The translations under genes were made by a program, and so were the position numbers. From the NCBI GenBank assembly GCA_034509735.1, contig JACGWO010000011.1, forward strand, positions 17,273,573-17,337,572: a DNA stretch of 64,000 bases, read 5' to 3'. Shown in pieces: positions 1 through 11,060 of the stretch. How positions within the stretch are numbered: position 1 is the stretch's first letter; every line of letters starts with the position of its first letter. Below the pieces are notes generated by a model. That model did not search any database and was not told the origin of the DNA. It saw only the letters and a program-made list of their open reading frames with translations. This stretch comes from Sesamum alatum (lineage: Eukaryota > Streptophyta > Magnoliopsida > Lamiales > Pedaliaceae).

Positions 1-160
1 AGCAACAACAGGATAAGGATAACCACCAAACTTTTCATAGCAAGATCAAGAGAACAATTCAAGACAAATTGTTTGGTTTCCAGCCAAGACCAGAAGGGCC
101 CATGGAACATCCTAAGCGAACAAATAGCTCATGTCACTTCTCATAGATTTGGTAAGTAAG

Positions 161-632
161 AGGGTTTTTGGCTAAACTTATTAGCTCTTAAAAATTATTT
201 GGCATTTTTTTTAAAAAAAATTATAAGATTATAAAATAACATGTTTTGAATATTATAAGCTCTTTAATAAAAGGTTAACTTACCCAACTTTTTTTAAAAC
301 ATTTATAAGCTCTTTTAATCTTAATATCCAATAAACAAAACCACACTTATAATTTTACCCTTCATATAATTGATATTTTTGCCCCTCAAAGCACAATTCT
401 CTGTTTATATAATTTTAAATTCTAATGCTTGATGGGTTTTTTTAATTATTATTACAATATGAAGAGTTTAGTATGCCAAACACTCTAACATCTTATAAGC
501 TCTGGCATCTTATTTATCCAACACTTTAAGAGCTTATTTTTGAAATAAGGTTAAACATCTTTAAGCTCTTAAAACATCTTATAAGATATAGGGGCTTATA
601 AGATTTTTCAAATAAACTTAGTCAAACACCTT
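161..632. repeat. MITE with diverged terminal inverted repeats (NYC1-intron MITE family)
   Basis: The left end (agggtttttggctaaactta) and the right end (aataaacttagtcaaacacc) are inverted copies of each other. The interior is AT-rich with repeated 'cttataagctctt'-type words. The same end motif and interior words recur at 39701-40008 inside NYC1 intron 5, so both belong to one family. No coding capacity is visible. The target-site duplication is not clear here, and the exact ends are uncertain by a few bases. Confidence 0.6.
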
Positions 633-651
633 CTAATTGATATCATGGAAG

Positions 652-1074
652 GGGAAATTATATTTTTCGTCCTATATTTTATGGTCAGTGCATTTTTCAC
701 CACATTAGTTACATGATTCTCATTAATGGTCTCATAAGTTAAAAAAAATTAAAAAAAAAATCTAACTTTCAGTCTTTTCGTCAAATTTTGTTTGTATTTT
801 AACGGAAATGACATGTGCTAAGCACGTGACCGTTAACTGTTCGCCTTCTGGATAACAGCCACGTACATAGCACGTGACCGTTAACTGTTCGCCTTCTGGA
901 TAACAGCCACGTACATAGCACGTGTCTTTTTCCATCTAAATGCTAATTGAATTTGATGAAAGTCTTAAAAGTGAGAATTTTTGTAATTTATAGGACTATT
1001 TATAAGAATTTCGTAACTAATTAAACAAAAAGTATACTAACCCTAAAATATAGGATGAAAGATGTTATTTTCCC
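652..1074. repeat. MITE with about 33-bp terminal inverted repeats
   Basis: The left end (gggaaattatatttttcgtc) matches the reverse complement of the right end (gggaaaataacatctttcat), and both run on into 'ctatatttta'. The flanks tatcatggaa and tatcaagaaa could be a degraded target-site duplication (8 of 10 identical). The element contains the 48-bp tandem duplication described separately. Confidence 0.6.
823..924. repeat. 48-bp perfect tandem duplication carrying CACGTG palindromes
   Basis: Two head-to-tail copies of a 48-bp unit occupy 823-870 and 871-918. Each begins cacgtgaccgttaactg and ends gccacgtacatag. A third CACGTG follows at 919-924. CACGTG is the plant G-box core bound by bZIP and bHLH factors, but no gene is adjacent, so a regulatory role is not supported. 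Confidence 0.85.
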
Positions 1075-1258
1075 TATCAAGAAACTTTGAATATAATCTA
1101 AAATAATCCACGGGAAACAATGTGAAGTAGTCATTCTATGAAGCAGTAGTCAAATTGGCCAAGATTAATTGGAGACAGCAATAAGGATATAGAAGAACTT
1201 AAACCTTGTGATCCCCCTATTTCTTTTTTCCGGAGACATAAACAACACAATTAAACTA

Positions 1259-1497
1259 GGATAAATGTAATTTAGCCCTGTGATATAAGAAATGAGCAAA
1301 AAATTTCTTGTGAAAAAAATAGCAAATTATCCCTTATGATCTTAAAATGAAGCAAATTACCCCCCTGTATTTTCCCTTGATAGGGGGGTAATTTACTTCA
1401 ATTCTCAAAACACAGGGAGGCAATTCGCTAATTATTTTTTCACATGGAGATTTTTGCTCATTTTCTATATCACAGGGGGGTAAATTGGATTTATCCC
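1259..1497. mobile_element. Palindromic MITE, Mutator-type, with 11-bp target duplication
   Basis: Almost the whole 239-bp element is an inverted repeat. The left arm starts ggataaatgtaatttagcc and the right arm ends ggtaaattggatttatccc. Flanking direct repeats caattaaacta (1248-1258 and 1498-1508) are a perfect 11-bp target-site duplication. That length is typical of Mutator-superfamily transposition. There is no ORF. Confidence 0.75.
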
Positions 1498-1508
1498 CAA
1501 TTAAACTA

Positions 1509-2100
1509 AATAAATAATTTGAGAAATGAGCAGAAGGTGTATGCAGAAATGTATACTTCTTCGAAAGTGTTAGATTTTAGAAAAAGTGAATAAGTGATTT
1601 AGATGTAAAAATTAAAAGTATTTGAAAGTAATAGTTATAAATTAAAAAAACAAAAAAACATTGATGTGAAGTGTTCGGTAAATTTTTTTGTAAATTATCA
1701 ATTTATTTGTGAAATTACCTAGCTAACTTGGTATGTTTATATTATTTTTTTGTCTTACTTTGAAATATGTGTTGGTAAATTTAGAATTATTGTTGTACTG
1801 TATATTGAATATTGTAATAGTATATTGATTGCTTTACAATATTGTTGTATTTAAAAAAAAAAAAGAAAGAAAGAAAGAAAGGTATAAGAAATAGTCAGGG
1901 CGAAAGAGTTCTAAAGAAGTTCAATTTATTTTAAAAATGTGTTAAATTGCAATAATCACATTCTGACAACTTATAACTTGTAACTTATTTTAGCTAGTTT
2001 GAAAGAAGTATAACTTTATAAGCAGAAATTGTTTTTTGCTTTTTTTTTTTTTAACAGAAAAGATAAACTTTATAAATAACAACAAAACGACAATGTATAC
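1509..2100. other. AT-rich intergenic sequence, no gene seen
   Basis: No convincing ORF, RNA gene or terminal repeats. It contains a short A/GAAA microsatellite at about 1852-1881. Confidence 0.6.
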
Positions 2101-2111
2101 ATCCAGAACTA

Positions 2112-2938
2112 GACCTCTCAATGGACAGGTAATATTTAAATCCATACTCACTACAATAGTTAATATTTAGATTTGAACCCAATAGTTTTATATTAGACCC
2201 AAATCCGGATCCATACCCATTGAAATAAGTCTTTTGGGTATGGGTTGGGTCTAGACTCTATATACTTGTGGGTATGGATATATTGAACGGGCGAAATCTA
2301 AAAATTCATCGAATTTGTAAATTTTTTATATATCAATCAACTCAATTTACTTGTCACCTAAAATTAGTTAAGCTCGACTAATAACATATAAAACTGATAA
2401 GATTTATTTGAATTTGAATTGTAAAAACTAATTAAATTAAAGTTGAACGCAATTTCAAATCGATAAATAAAAATATTTCAAAGTTAAAGTCTATTTTCAT
2501 ACTTATCTTTTTTTCCTACCATTCTTCAATTCATATCTCGAATCTATGAAGATTTTGTAGTTGATTAATAATGGTCTAATATATGAGCAAAGTTAGATCA
2601 TTATTTATATTTCAACACTGTTCAATTTGCACATGTTAAAAAATGAATAGCTTTTAATTAGTTTTGTCGATTGCAAGTTCATGAAATATTTTTATTAAAT
2701 TAATTTTGTAATATGTTCTTATAATATCATTATTAAAAGAAATGTGTATAATGCTTCATTCATTTTAATAAATTAATATATGTAAGACCCATATTGAACC
2801 CAATTAGTATGAATATACTATGGTAAAATTCCAAGGGGTATTATATGAATAAAGTCTAGATAGTGTCTATAAATAATAATTATTAATATTTATTGGGCTC
2901 GAATCTAAATAAAGTAACGCCGACCCATTGACATGCCT
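2112..2938. repeat. Possible non-autonomous DNA element with weak inverted ends
   Basis: The left end around ctcaatggacaggtaa and the reverse complement of the right end around gtcaatgggtcggcgtta resemble each other. The interior is AT-rich, with 'ggatccatacccattg'-like words in both orientations. No target-site duplication was established. Confidence 0.35.
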
Positions 2939-3115
2939 ATCCTGAATTCCAACCCCTTCCACCAGACACTAACATCAACCACTACAGACAAAGTAGACTA
3001 GCAAGGAACTAGCTACCCAAGAAGCTATATGTATGCACTAGAGTTTGAATGTAAAGCTGAAGATAAACCTGCACAAATTGTATTTTCAATACACCTTCAT
3101 TTAACTTAATTTAAA

Positions 3116-3646
3116 GGATAATTACAATCCCTCTTTTAAAATTTGGTGTAATTATACGTGTCCCATGTAGTTTAAAAAATTATATCTAATACCCCTGAGA
3201 TTTGCTTCTATCTAACAAATAAGTTCATTTGTTAGTCGAGAATCACCTAATTTGTTGATATTACGAAAAACCTGAATGGAAGTTGATATTTATCATTGAT
3301 TGACTTATTACTGACTTATTGTAGGTCAAACAAATCTTTTTATGGCCAAATTACCCCTATATATCTTCACATGTTAATGCATGTGAGGAGCTATATATAT
3401 CTTCAATGTTATGAGGGTATTTTACTTATAAAATATTTGTTTGGCCTGCAATAAGTAAATCGAGGATAAATATTGATTTTCATTCATTTTTTTTTAATAT
3501 CAACAAATTCGGTGAATTTTGACTAACGAAGAGACCTATTTGTTAGATAGAAGCAAACCTTAGGGGTACCAGATGTAATTTTTTAAACTATAAAGAGGTT
3601 TACGTATAATTAGTCCAAACCTCAGGAGAGTGGGTGTAATTATCCC
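3116..3646. mobile_element. Palindromic MITE (531 bp) with 9-bp target duplication
   Basis: The two arms are inverted copies over more than 150 bp. The left begins ggataattacaatccctc and the right ends gggtgtaattatccc. Both arms contain the complementary pair 'cttctatctaacaaat' / 'atttgttagatagaag'. The direct repeat taatttaaa at 3107-3115 and 3647-3655 is a perfect 9-bp target-site duplication, which suggests Mutator-type mobilisation. There is no ORF. Confidence 0.75.
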
Positions 3647-3809
3647 TAATTTAAATTATAATTTGAAAATTGCTTAAATTGAGTTTTTTGCAAACACCCG
3701 AATAATACCGGTTCTCCTTCAATATTTTCGATGGATCTTATCCTCCACTCAACCATCGGATTCGATTATTCATGAGGTATTATCAGGCGTTCCTCTTCGG
3801 GTTACCGCG

Positions 3810-5064
3810 GAAATGAACCAATCTCTAGCTGAACCTTTCACTTCTGTTGAGGTTAAAGGTGCTGTGTTCGGGATGTATCCCCTTAAGTCTCCTGGTCTGG
3901 ATGGTATGTCCCCTCTTTTTTTATCAACATTTTCAGCATATTGTTGGTGCTGATATTACGTGCGCTGTCCTTCGTATTCTAAATGATCATGTCTTATTGC
4001 ATAAGATGAATCGCACTCATGTCGTTTTTATTCCTAAATGCACGGCACTGGAAACGATTGCCGAGCTTCATCCGATTAGTCTTTGTAATGTTATTGTTAA
4101 CATTGCCTCGAAGTCTGTAGCTAATCGTCTTAAGTCCTTACTTGATAATGTTGTGTTGCATATGCAGTCTGCTTTTATTCATGGTAGACTTATTACGGAT
4201 AATGTTTTGTTGGCTTTTGAGTTAACTCATTATCTTAAACTCTCTATCCGAAAATATGGTAATTATGTGGCTTTGAAATTAGATATGAGTAAGGCTTATG
4301 ACAGAGTAGAGTGGCCGTTTTTGAGAGATGTGTTACTTAGATTAGGTTTTCAGCATCATTTTGTTGATCTAATTATGTTACTGGTCACCATTATTTCTTA
4401 TTCTTTTACACTGAATGGTAACCCTTTTGGATTTTTTCGCCCGGAACGTGGTATCCGGTAGGGTGATCCGTTGTCCCCATACCTTTTTATATTTTGTGCT
4501 GAGACTTTTTCTAGTATGATTCAGGCGGCTGAGAGGGTGGGGGGTATTGTGGGGGTGTCGATGGCTGAGCAAGCACCGAGCGTGTCTCATCTTTTATTTG
4601 CTGATGACACCTTGGTGTTCTATGAAGCAAAAGAGGGGCAATTGGGGGTTATGGGGCAGATTCTTGAGAGGAACGAGAGGGCGTCGAGGCAAGTGGTCAA
4701 TTTCCAAAAATCTAGGATGGCTGTGAGTGGTTGTATGCAGGAGAGGGTTAAACAGAGGTTAGCTGGGGAGTTGGCAGTTCAGTTAGTGGAGAGTCATGGA
4801 GATATTTGGAGTTGCCAACGGTTGGGGGCCGGTCGAGGGGTGTACTGTTTAGGGGGCTTAGGGAGCGTGTGTCAGATAGGATTAATGGATGGAATGGGAA
4901 ATTATTGTCACAAGCGGGGAAGGGGGTGTTGGTCAAAGCAGTACTTCAGTCGTTACCTCTGTATTCTATGTCTTGTTTTCAGTTGCCAGGTTATCTACTA
5001 AAGGGCATTGAGTCTTCTGCTGCTGATTTTTGGTGGCATTCTAGGGGTGAGAGACGGGTTCATT
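3810..5064 (+). pseudogene. LINE reverse transcriptase, frameshifted
   Basis: The segment reads as plant LINE RT. It holds PLKSPGLDG near 3885-3905, then a frame change, MSKAYDRVEW (first catalytic Asp region, about 4285-4315), RGIR-stop-GDPLSPYLF and FADDTLVF with the catalytic Asp pair at 4603-4608. The Gln codon of the usual RQGDPLSPYLF motif has become TAG at 4459-4461. A further frame change near 4800 leads into the thumb-like region containing GKGVLVKAVLQSLPLYSMSC. With at least two frameshifts and one nonsense codon the enzyme cannot be made intact. Confidence 0.85.
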
Positions 5065-5224
5065 AGGTAACATGGAGGAACTTGTGTAGGCATTTGGTAG
5101 GGGGGGTTGGAATTTCGGGATCTTAGGGAGTTTAATAGCGCTATGTTGGCGAAACAAGGGTGGCGGATATTGTGTAGGCTGGAGGCTTTACTTAGCTAAG
5201 TCTTTAAAGCGAAATATTTCCCTC

Positions 5225-5742
5225 ATGGTATGTTTTGGGATATTAGGTTGGGGGGCTTTTTCATCTTTTACGTGGAGGAGTATTCTGAGTGCGAGGGAGT
5301 TGTTGAGAGAGGGTTGTGGTTGGGAGGCTGATTCGGTGGGGGGGAGCAGTGGTCGGTGGATTTGGAGATTGGGAAAGGGAGGGAGATTTACGGTGAAGAG
5401 TGCCTATCGACATGCTATGACTATGGGGGATAGGATATGGCGTTGTCTTCAGGTGGGAGCTTGAGGGATCTTTGGTCATGCTTGTGGAAAACTTGTGTTC
5501 CTCCACGAGTGCGACTATTGATGTGGCGTGTAAGTCGCGGGGCGGTGCCGACGATGGATAATTTGGCGAGACGGAAACAGGGAATTTGTGTGGGGTGTGT
5601 TGTTTGTGGGACTGCGGCTGAATCTATTAAACATATTTTTCTTGAATGTTCATTTGCACGACAGGTTTGGGCGTTGAGTGGCAACCTTGGTGCCACGTTT
5701 CGGGATGGAAGCACGATGCGACAGACTGGTGTTTACAGTTGA
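5225..5742 (+). pseudogene. LINE C-terminal zinc-binding (zf-RVT) region
   Basis: The short plus-strand frame 5225-5464 overlaps the frame 5437-5742. The latter shows VPPRVRLLMWRVSRGAVPT followed by a Cys/His cluster, C-V-G-C-V-V-C-G and H-I-F-L-E-C-S-F-A. This arrangement is typical of the zinc-binding reverse-transcriptase region at the C-terminus of plant LINE polyproteins. The frame change between the two parts confirms decay. Weak RNase H-like remains may continue to about 5950. Confidence 0.75.
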
Positions 5743-6218
5743 TTTGAAAGGTGAGTGTGGAGGAGCGTAGTCTGTTTTTCATGATTTGCTGGGTGCTGCG
5801 GAAGAGTAGATGAAGTTGTATTATGGAAGGTAAGGTTTCGGAACCCATGCGAGTCTTGCAGGAAACCAAACTTATGCTGCAGAATTACCAATCTGTTAAA
5901 GGCTGCTTCAGAATCGCCCATCAAGTGGGAAGTGAAGTCTAAGACTGAGTGTTACTTTGGATGTTGGCTTTTATTTCAGCTTCTGTTGTTGATCTGTTCT
6001 TCCTTCAAGTTTTGACTTTTGCATTGCTTTGCTTTGGTAGTTGGTAGTTAGGTTGTTGTGTTTAATTTGTGTGTTCAATTTTTTGTAATCCGCTGTGAGG
6101 TGAACAACTTGTGTTTGTGGTTGGTTGTGTTCATTTTATGAAAGTAATCGCTAATTCTTTAAGGAAAAAAAAAAAAGAAGAAATGCACACATTTGCACAT
6201 TCATTTGTTTATCACATA

Positions 6219-6568
6219 AGTACATAAAATGGAAACATTTTAATTTTAGTCTTGTAAGTGTATGGAGTGATAATTTTGGTTTTACTGAAATTAAGGTTAT
6301 TTGGTTCTACAATCAAAAAATTGAAATTTGAAAATAATTCAGGCAGAATATTCATAAACTGTCCAGAAAAGTGCATGTAATGTGCAAGTGACATTCTATT
6401 TTTGGGATTCAACCAATTTATGAATTTTCGATCAAGATTGTCCTCAAATTGTCAATTATTTTGAATTATAGAATTAAATTGTCAAATTGATTTTAACGGA
6501 ACTAAAATTTTCACTAAAATTGTCCTCATATATTTATAGGATTAAAATCATAAATTTTCCCATAAAAA
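6219..6568. repeat. Probable inverted-repeat MITE, diverged
   Basis: The sequence around ttttagtcttgtaagtgtat (left) resembles the reverse complement of the sequence around ttaaaatcataaattttccc (right). The arms are diverged and no target duplication was found. Nothing else is visible between the LINE poly(A) and the LTR-like block at 6745. Confidence 0.35.
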
Positions 6569-6744
6569 TGGATCATGGTAGACCTGACGTTGTGGGAGCG
6601 CATCAATCTGCACATCTGTATCAAACCCGTCTACTAGCATTACATCATGAACATGTCTTGCTTCATACTTTGAATCAATCTCGAGAAGAACTCACTTAAT
6701 ACGATGGATTGCCATTCGAACACCACTCTGTTCACACAAAATTT

Positions 6745-7454
6745 TGTGTCTGCAAAAAAATGATTACAAGACAAGAAAAATATGGACAAATGAACTTTAT
6801 TGATTTAGGTAAAAAGTGGATACAATCTTTGATTTAGATATGATCCCCGATTCTTCTCTCCGAATGTCGATCCAAGGTCTGATACTTTTTTTTAGACGTT
6901 GATGTGTAATTACCTCTGGATTTGTGGAGCAAACTATGTGACACCTTGAAATTTGGTATCAAGGCCTTGAAGGATTTGATGCCGAGGAAGAAATGGAACC
7001 TTCGTGGTTCCAAAATTTCATCGTAGCAAAGGGGTTTTGGACTTGAGTCCTTTAATTTGTTGTATGTCTGTCTCTTCAATGTTCTATGGAATCCTTGAAT
7101 TGGGTGGTGGAGGGCCTTATTTATAGGCATGAGTAGGACTACAATAGCTTGGGCTCACATCTGTTGGGCTTGAACAATGTCGACTTTGATATGGATCCAT
7201 CAACCATCGGGTTGTACTTGAACATGTTTTAAACCCAATTAGCTAATCCAAAATAAAAGACGACATGTATTCATTTTGGACCAATCCATCAACATACATA
7301 AGGCCAAAATTTAGTATTGACACTTCTGTAGATTTATTTTCTTGAAGATATCAAAAGTCCAAATTTATTAAAAAATTTAATTTGGAACCCAATTATTAGC
7401 CAATTTGTTTAGGCTTTTAATTGGTAATTCTATTCCAAAAATTTGATGTCAACA
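6745..7454 (-). repeat. LTR-like block, 3' side of a minus-strand LARD-like element
   Basis: The block begins tgtgtctgc and ends gatgtcaaca (TG...CA). It is followed at 7455-7468 by aatgcccccactt, which on the minus strand is a polypurine tract aagtgggggcatt placed exactly where a 3' LTR should start. It contains a TATA-like element on the plus strand and AT-rich DNA. It shares layout and short words (acaagaaaaatat) with 11061-11922 but does not align well with it, so the pairing of the two as one LTR pair is uncertain. Confidence 0.45.
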
Positions 7455-8271
7455 AATGCCCCCACTTCAAGACTCGGGGAAGAACATGCCAATAGTTGTC
7501 GGAGGAGCGACTGGAAGTATTCAATTTTTTTCCACTTCATTCATTCCTTTTTTTTTTTTTTTTTTGTTTCTTTCTGACGGACCCACCAAATCAGGTTGAT
7601 GTGCACCATAATGCAAGGATTTCCGGCTCATTGAAGGAATTCGGCGTTCAAACTTATTCCTCAACAAGTCCTTTATCTTCTTTTCTTTTTTTTAATTTTT
7701 TAATTTGGGGAGAATCTTCACAATTGTAAACGTGTTTGTTTACATTTATTTCTCCGTATGATTTTGGAAACAAACAAAATTTCTTAGTTTCGATCCTTTC
7801 GATTCCTTAAGTGAGGCGACAACCCTCGGATTTTTTTTTTCTTTTTGTGGGCATCACCGGCAATAAGTAAATTTGGGGATCAACTTTCCATCTTCACATT
7901 GCTATCTTTCCCAAACAATTGAGTAATAGAAATCTATCTTTCCCAAACAATTTAGAGTAATGGAAATTTCAACTAAACACTCTTTGGCAGCCATCATATG
8001 TTATAAAAGGAGGTATTTGCAGAAAATCTTGTTCAACGGACTTGCACGAGTGTACCACACCACTCGTTTATGAGTTTGTTGCTGTGGAGTACTCTGTCTT
8101 TCAAGCGAGCAACGACATCCCCTCCTTTTTCCTTCTTTTTTGGAGAAACCGAGCCTATAATATTTTTCGGCACACACGTGTACGTCTGTATCTTTTCATA
8201 AATTTGGCTTCTAATTTCTTTGTGTAAATTTGTTTGTTTGACAGAGAAGGACTTTGAAGATTTGAATGAGA

Positions 8272-8370
8272 CATTACCACGCATCATCATTTGAAGTAGC
8301 AAGGTCGAGGTCGAAGGTATCACCATCTGTGTGCACGAGTCATTGCCACGCATCATCATTTGAAGCGGCA
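8272..8370 (-). repeat. 69-bp tandem repeat, in frame (23 codons)
   Basis: The words 'cattaccacgcatcatcatt' at 8272 and 'cattgccacgcatcatcatt' at 8341 are 69 bp apart. In the minus-strand frame 8033-8512 they give two copies of LLQMMMRGN / LPLQMMMRGN, spaced 23 residues. The period is a multiple of three and the reading frame has stayed open through both copies. Confidence 0.65.
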
Positions 8371-8700
8371 AGGACAACCACAAGATCCAAGACTCCACTT
8401 TGTACATCCATGGTCGGCTGACATCGTTCCACCGTCCATGGTTTAGTCTTTGCACAAGAGCACATCCATTAGTGGTCTTAAAGAGGTGGCGAGAGAGGCG
8501 CTTGACTTCCATTCCAACACTTCATCCCAATCCAAGGTCTTGGTGGACAAACCTTCTCTTCATGACGTTGAAGTCGACGTTGAGTTTGCCCTTCTAAGTC
8601 GTCACTGTATCATCAATAAGGCTCATTAAAGAACTCCACCATCCAAGTTCTACGAGACCTCGCTTTTTTACAAAAGACACGCTAGGCCAACATGCAAACA

Positions 8701-8950
8701 CCCTTCACGAAGCCGAGATTCATGCCGCCGTACGTGCCTCTTTCTTTATGTGCATTCGCAACAAGATCCTCACCATACAAAAAGAGCGAGGACATCATCC
8801 AAGCATCCTTCACGAAGTTGAGATCCATACCGCCGATCGCGCATTTCTCTTCATGTGTACCCACGACAAGATCTTCATCATAGAATAAGAGCGAGGTCAT
8901 TGTGCAAGTGTCTTTTGCAAAGTCGAGATCCATACAACCGTTCGTTGGTC
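8701..8950 (-). repeat. 105-bp tandem repeat, in frame (35 codons), about 2.5 copies
   Basis: Copies begin at 8702, 8807 and 8912 (ccttcacgaag / ccttcacgaag / cttttgcaaag), an exact 105-bp period. In the minus-strand frame 8682-9026 they encode GGMNLGFVKG, GGMDLNFVKDAW and GCMDLDFAKDTC, 35 residues apart. Differences between copies fall often at tolerated positions, which suggests the repeat was once translated. No known domain is recognised. Confidence 0.75.
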
Positions 8951-10659
8951 CCTCTTCGCCCGCATCACTACAAGGACATCCTTCAAGTTTTCCTCGAGCT
9001 ATAGTGCCTTTTGCGAAATTTTGCATTCAACCGTCAAACGAGTTGTTAGACGACGTCGAATGTTCACGACTGCTTGTACACGGGGCGTTCAGCGACGAGG
9101 TCATCTTTTCTTCCAAGGAGTTGCTAGGCAATGACGCTTGTGAGCCCTCCGCGCCATGAAGTCTTGAGTGTTTACTTTTGGCGCAACATCGATTTTCCAA
9201 AAATTTAAACGGTGCACTCACCTTCAACCAGTTCAACCTTCAATTTAGGTAGCGCCTTCTTCATTAATTTCTTGAGCGAAAGCCGCTTTTCAATATTTTA
9301 ACAACCTTGACCACTTCTGCTTGTTGATGTTGATCATTGTCCCCCAAGCCCTGAAGCACTTGATGAGGAGTTTCCCTACTTGAACGAGAAAACCTTTGCC
9401 AAGAAGCCGAATAGGGCTTGTTCAACCCCAAAGGTTGTAGTCGCCAAGAGGAAGAACCTCTGTTTGAAGGTATCTCGTGTTTGTCTAGAAATGACTAAGG
9501 CGTTGAAGAAGATAGAAGTACATCTTGAAGACTCAAGATGAGATTCAACGATTTTCAACTTGTTCGCCTGAGTGTTTAGCATTTAGTGTTACTTCTGCTT
9601 TGTCATTTCCTTTCAATGTAAATGAATTTTTTATGCAATAAAAGTATTCTTTCCTTTGGAATTTCCATTGGGTATCATTTGAAGCATTTTATTTTTCGTT
9701 GATGTTAACCGTGATATGAAAAACTGCAACGCGCATTTAAGATCAATCGAAACTTCACAACGTTTTTACTTTGGAGACAAAATTGACCAACCTTTGCATT
9801 GCCCTCTTCTCGAAATTTTTTTTCTCTGAACATGGCAAAGCGGAACACAACCATGTAAGAGAACACGGCCAGGGTATGTTCCTCTTGGGTTGTCGTTGGC
9901 AAAACCCAGTTTTTTCTGATACGATCGTGTTTCTGGACCCCCCAGGGCGTGTTCTGCTTGCCCTCATGGGCACAACCGTGTTCTTGAACACAGTTAGGGC
10001 GTGTTCGACTATCTCCCTTCATTTTTTTCACCTGATTTCTCTAAAAAGAACACGACTTAGCGCACAACATGGCTTAGTATGCTCGACAACCGCTGGAATA
10101 CATTTTCTTTGTGCGGACAAAGTCTTGCTTAAAACATCAACGAACTTGTTTGACAATATGACTTAACTTAGAAAAGTATACCCAAGCTGCCTACGTACCC
10201 CGTGAAGGGATAAAGTCAAAATGTAGTTCAAAGAAATTTGAATTTCTTTTTACTTCTTGCCTCTTTTCTTTTAACAGGGGATGCCGTACACAGTTTATAC
10301 TCATGCAGGCCAGGAGTAACATGCAGTATAAGCTCATGCGTCGTGCAGCAACATGCAGTTTAAGCTCATGCTTCATGGAGCATCTGCTTCATGAGTTTGT
10401 TATTTGCGAGGCCGATGACTCCATCTAAAATACAATAGGGACATCCATTTCCGGCTGCTCCTTTCGTATCTTGAAGAAAGTAGGAGGTCGTATCTTTCAT
10501 TTGAGATGACGGAGGTTTCATGTTCTCCATCTTTATATTTTGCATGGGAGGATCTTGGATCTCAATTTTGGAGATGTCTAAGCCAGAGTTTCGTCAACAC
10601 TGACGTGGTCGGATGGACGTAGCTTCACGCTTTATTGTCAATATTGTTCATTAATTTAC

Positions 10660-10992
10660 TGATTTGAGTTGTCTTGTTGCCAAACATGCTTTGCTAGACC
10701 CTCTATGGCCCTTGTCAAGCTTGCAATTTGCTCATCCAGGGTTGTAGTATTTGTCACCATGACGGTTGACGCTTGACGTCGAGCGAGGAGTAGATGAAGA
10801 GGAGTCATCCTTCAAGTCTCCATCATCTTTATTAGTCTTGCTAAGATGGAGTAGATCTTTCTCAACAATTTCAAGGAAAGTCATCTCAGAGTGTGTTTGT
10901 AACTTCTTTAACATATTTCTAGTGATGACTCCGATACTTTCATTTGAACTTGAAGCAGTGACTTTGAGTATTAGGATCTTATTGGTAGCCAT
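10660..10992 (-). pseudogene. gag-like leader protein of the LARD-like element
   Basis: Starting at the ATG at 10990-10992, about 45 bp inside the primer-binding site, the frame reads MATNKILILKV and continues through a Ser/Thr/Asp-rich segment (DDSSSSTPRSTSSVN). After a stop near 10732 the same polypeptide type resumes, with DEQIASLTRAIEGLAKHV, resembling the coiled 'DEQI.SL...' segment I associate with plant Ty3-gypsy Gag leaders. The start choice rests on position next to the primer site; the upstream Met at 11070 lies within it. Function as a Gag N-terminal region is inferred. Confidence 0.45.
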
Positions 10993-11036
10993 TGCGATAT
11001 TTTGAAGCTTTTGGTGGAGAGATGAGAGGTAGAAAT

Positions 11037-11054
11037 GTCCCACTGGGCGTGCCA
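11037..11054 (-). other. Primer-binding-site-like sequence of the LARD-like element
   Basis: On the minus strand it reads tggcacgcccagtgggac. It starts with TGG, as tRNA 3'-CCA complements do, and lies between the LTR-like end at 11061 and the gag leader ATG. The tRNA species was not assigned. Confidence 0.5.
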
Positions 11055-11060
11055 GAAATT

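Larger units (their letters stand above)
3700..6174 (+). mobile_element. LINE (non-LTR retrotransposon), 5'-truncated, decayed
   Basis: This is a remnant of a plant L1-type LINE. Going 3'-ward it holds a reverse transcriptase in broken frames (about 3800-5064), a zinc-binding region typical of plant LINE RTs (zf-RVT, 5437-5700), a non-coding tail and a 3' poly(A) at about 6162-6174. The upstream endonuclease domain of intact L1 elements (expected 5' of the RT) is missing, so the copy is 5'-truncated. G-rich drift and multiple stops show it is inactive. A target-site duplication could not be fixed. Confidence 0.85.
7455..11060 (-). mobile_element. Internal region of a gag-only LTR element (LARD-like), minus strand
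   Basis: The internal region lies between a polypurine-tract-like sequence (7455-7468) and a primer-binding-like sequence (11037-11054, minus strand tggcacgcccagtgggac). A gag-like leader reading frame starts just inside the primer site (10992 down to about 10660). Further in are in-frame tandem repeats at 8272-8370 and 8701-8950. No protease, reverse transcriptase or integrase motif was found in about 3.6 kb, so it would be non-autonomous, comparable to large retrotransposon derivatives. Plus-strand ORFs here look incidental. Confidence 0.5.

Noticed and set aside
7496..7729. 77-codon plus-strand ORF with Phe-rich run
   Set aside because: Driven by poly-T tracts; antisense to the LARD-like element.
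8701..8950. CRISPR-like or satellite array
   Set aside because: Only 2.5 diverged copies, in frame with a minus-strand ORF inside a retroelement.
7455..11060. Endogenous pararetrovirus origin
   Set aside because: No reverse transcriptase, movement-protein or coat-protein motif; the primer site and polypurine tract fit an LTR element better.
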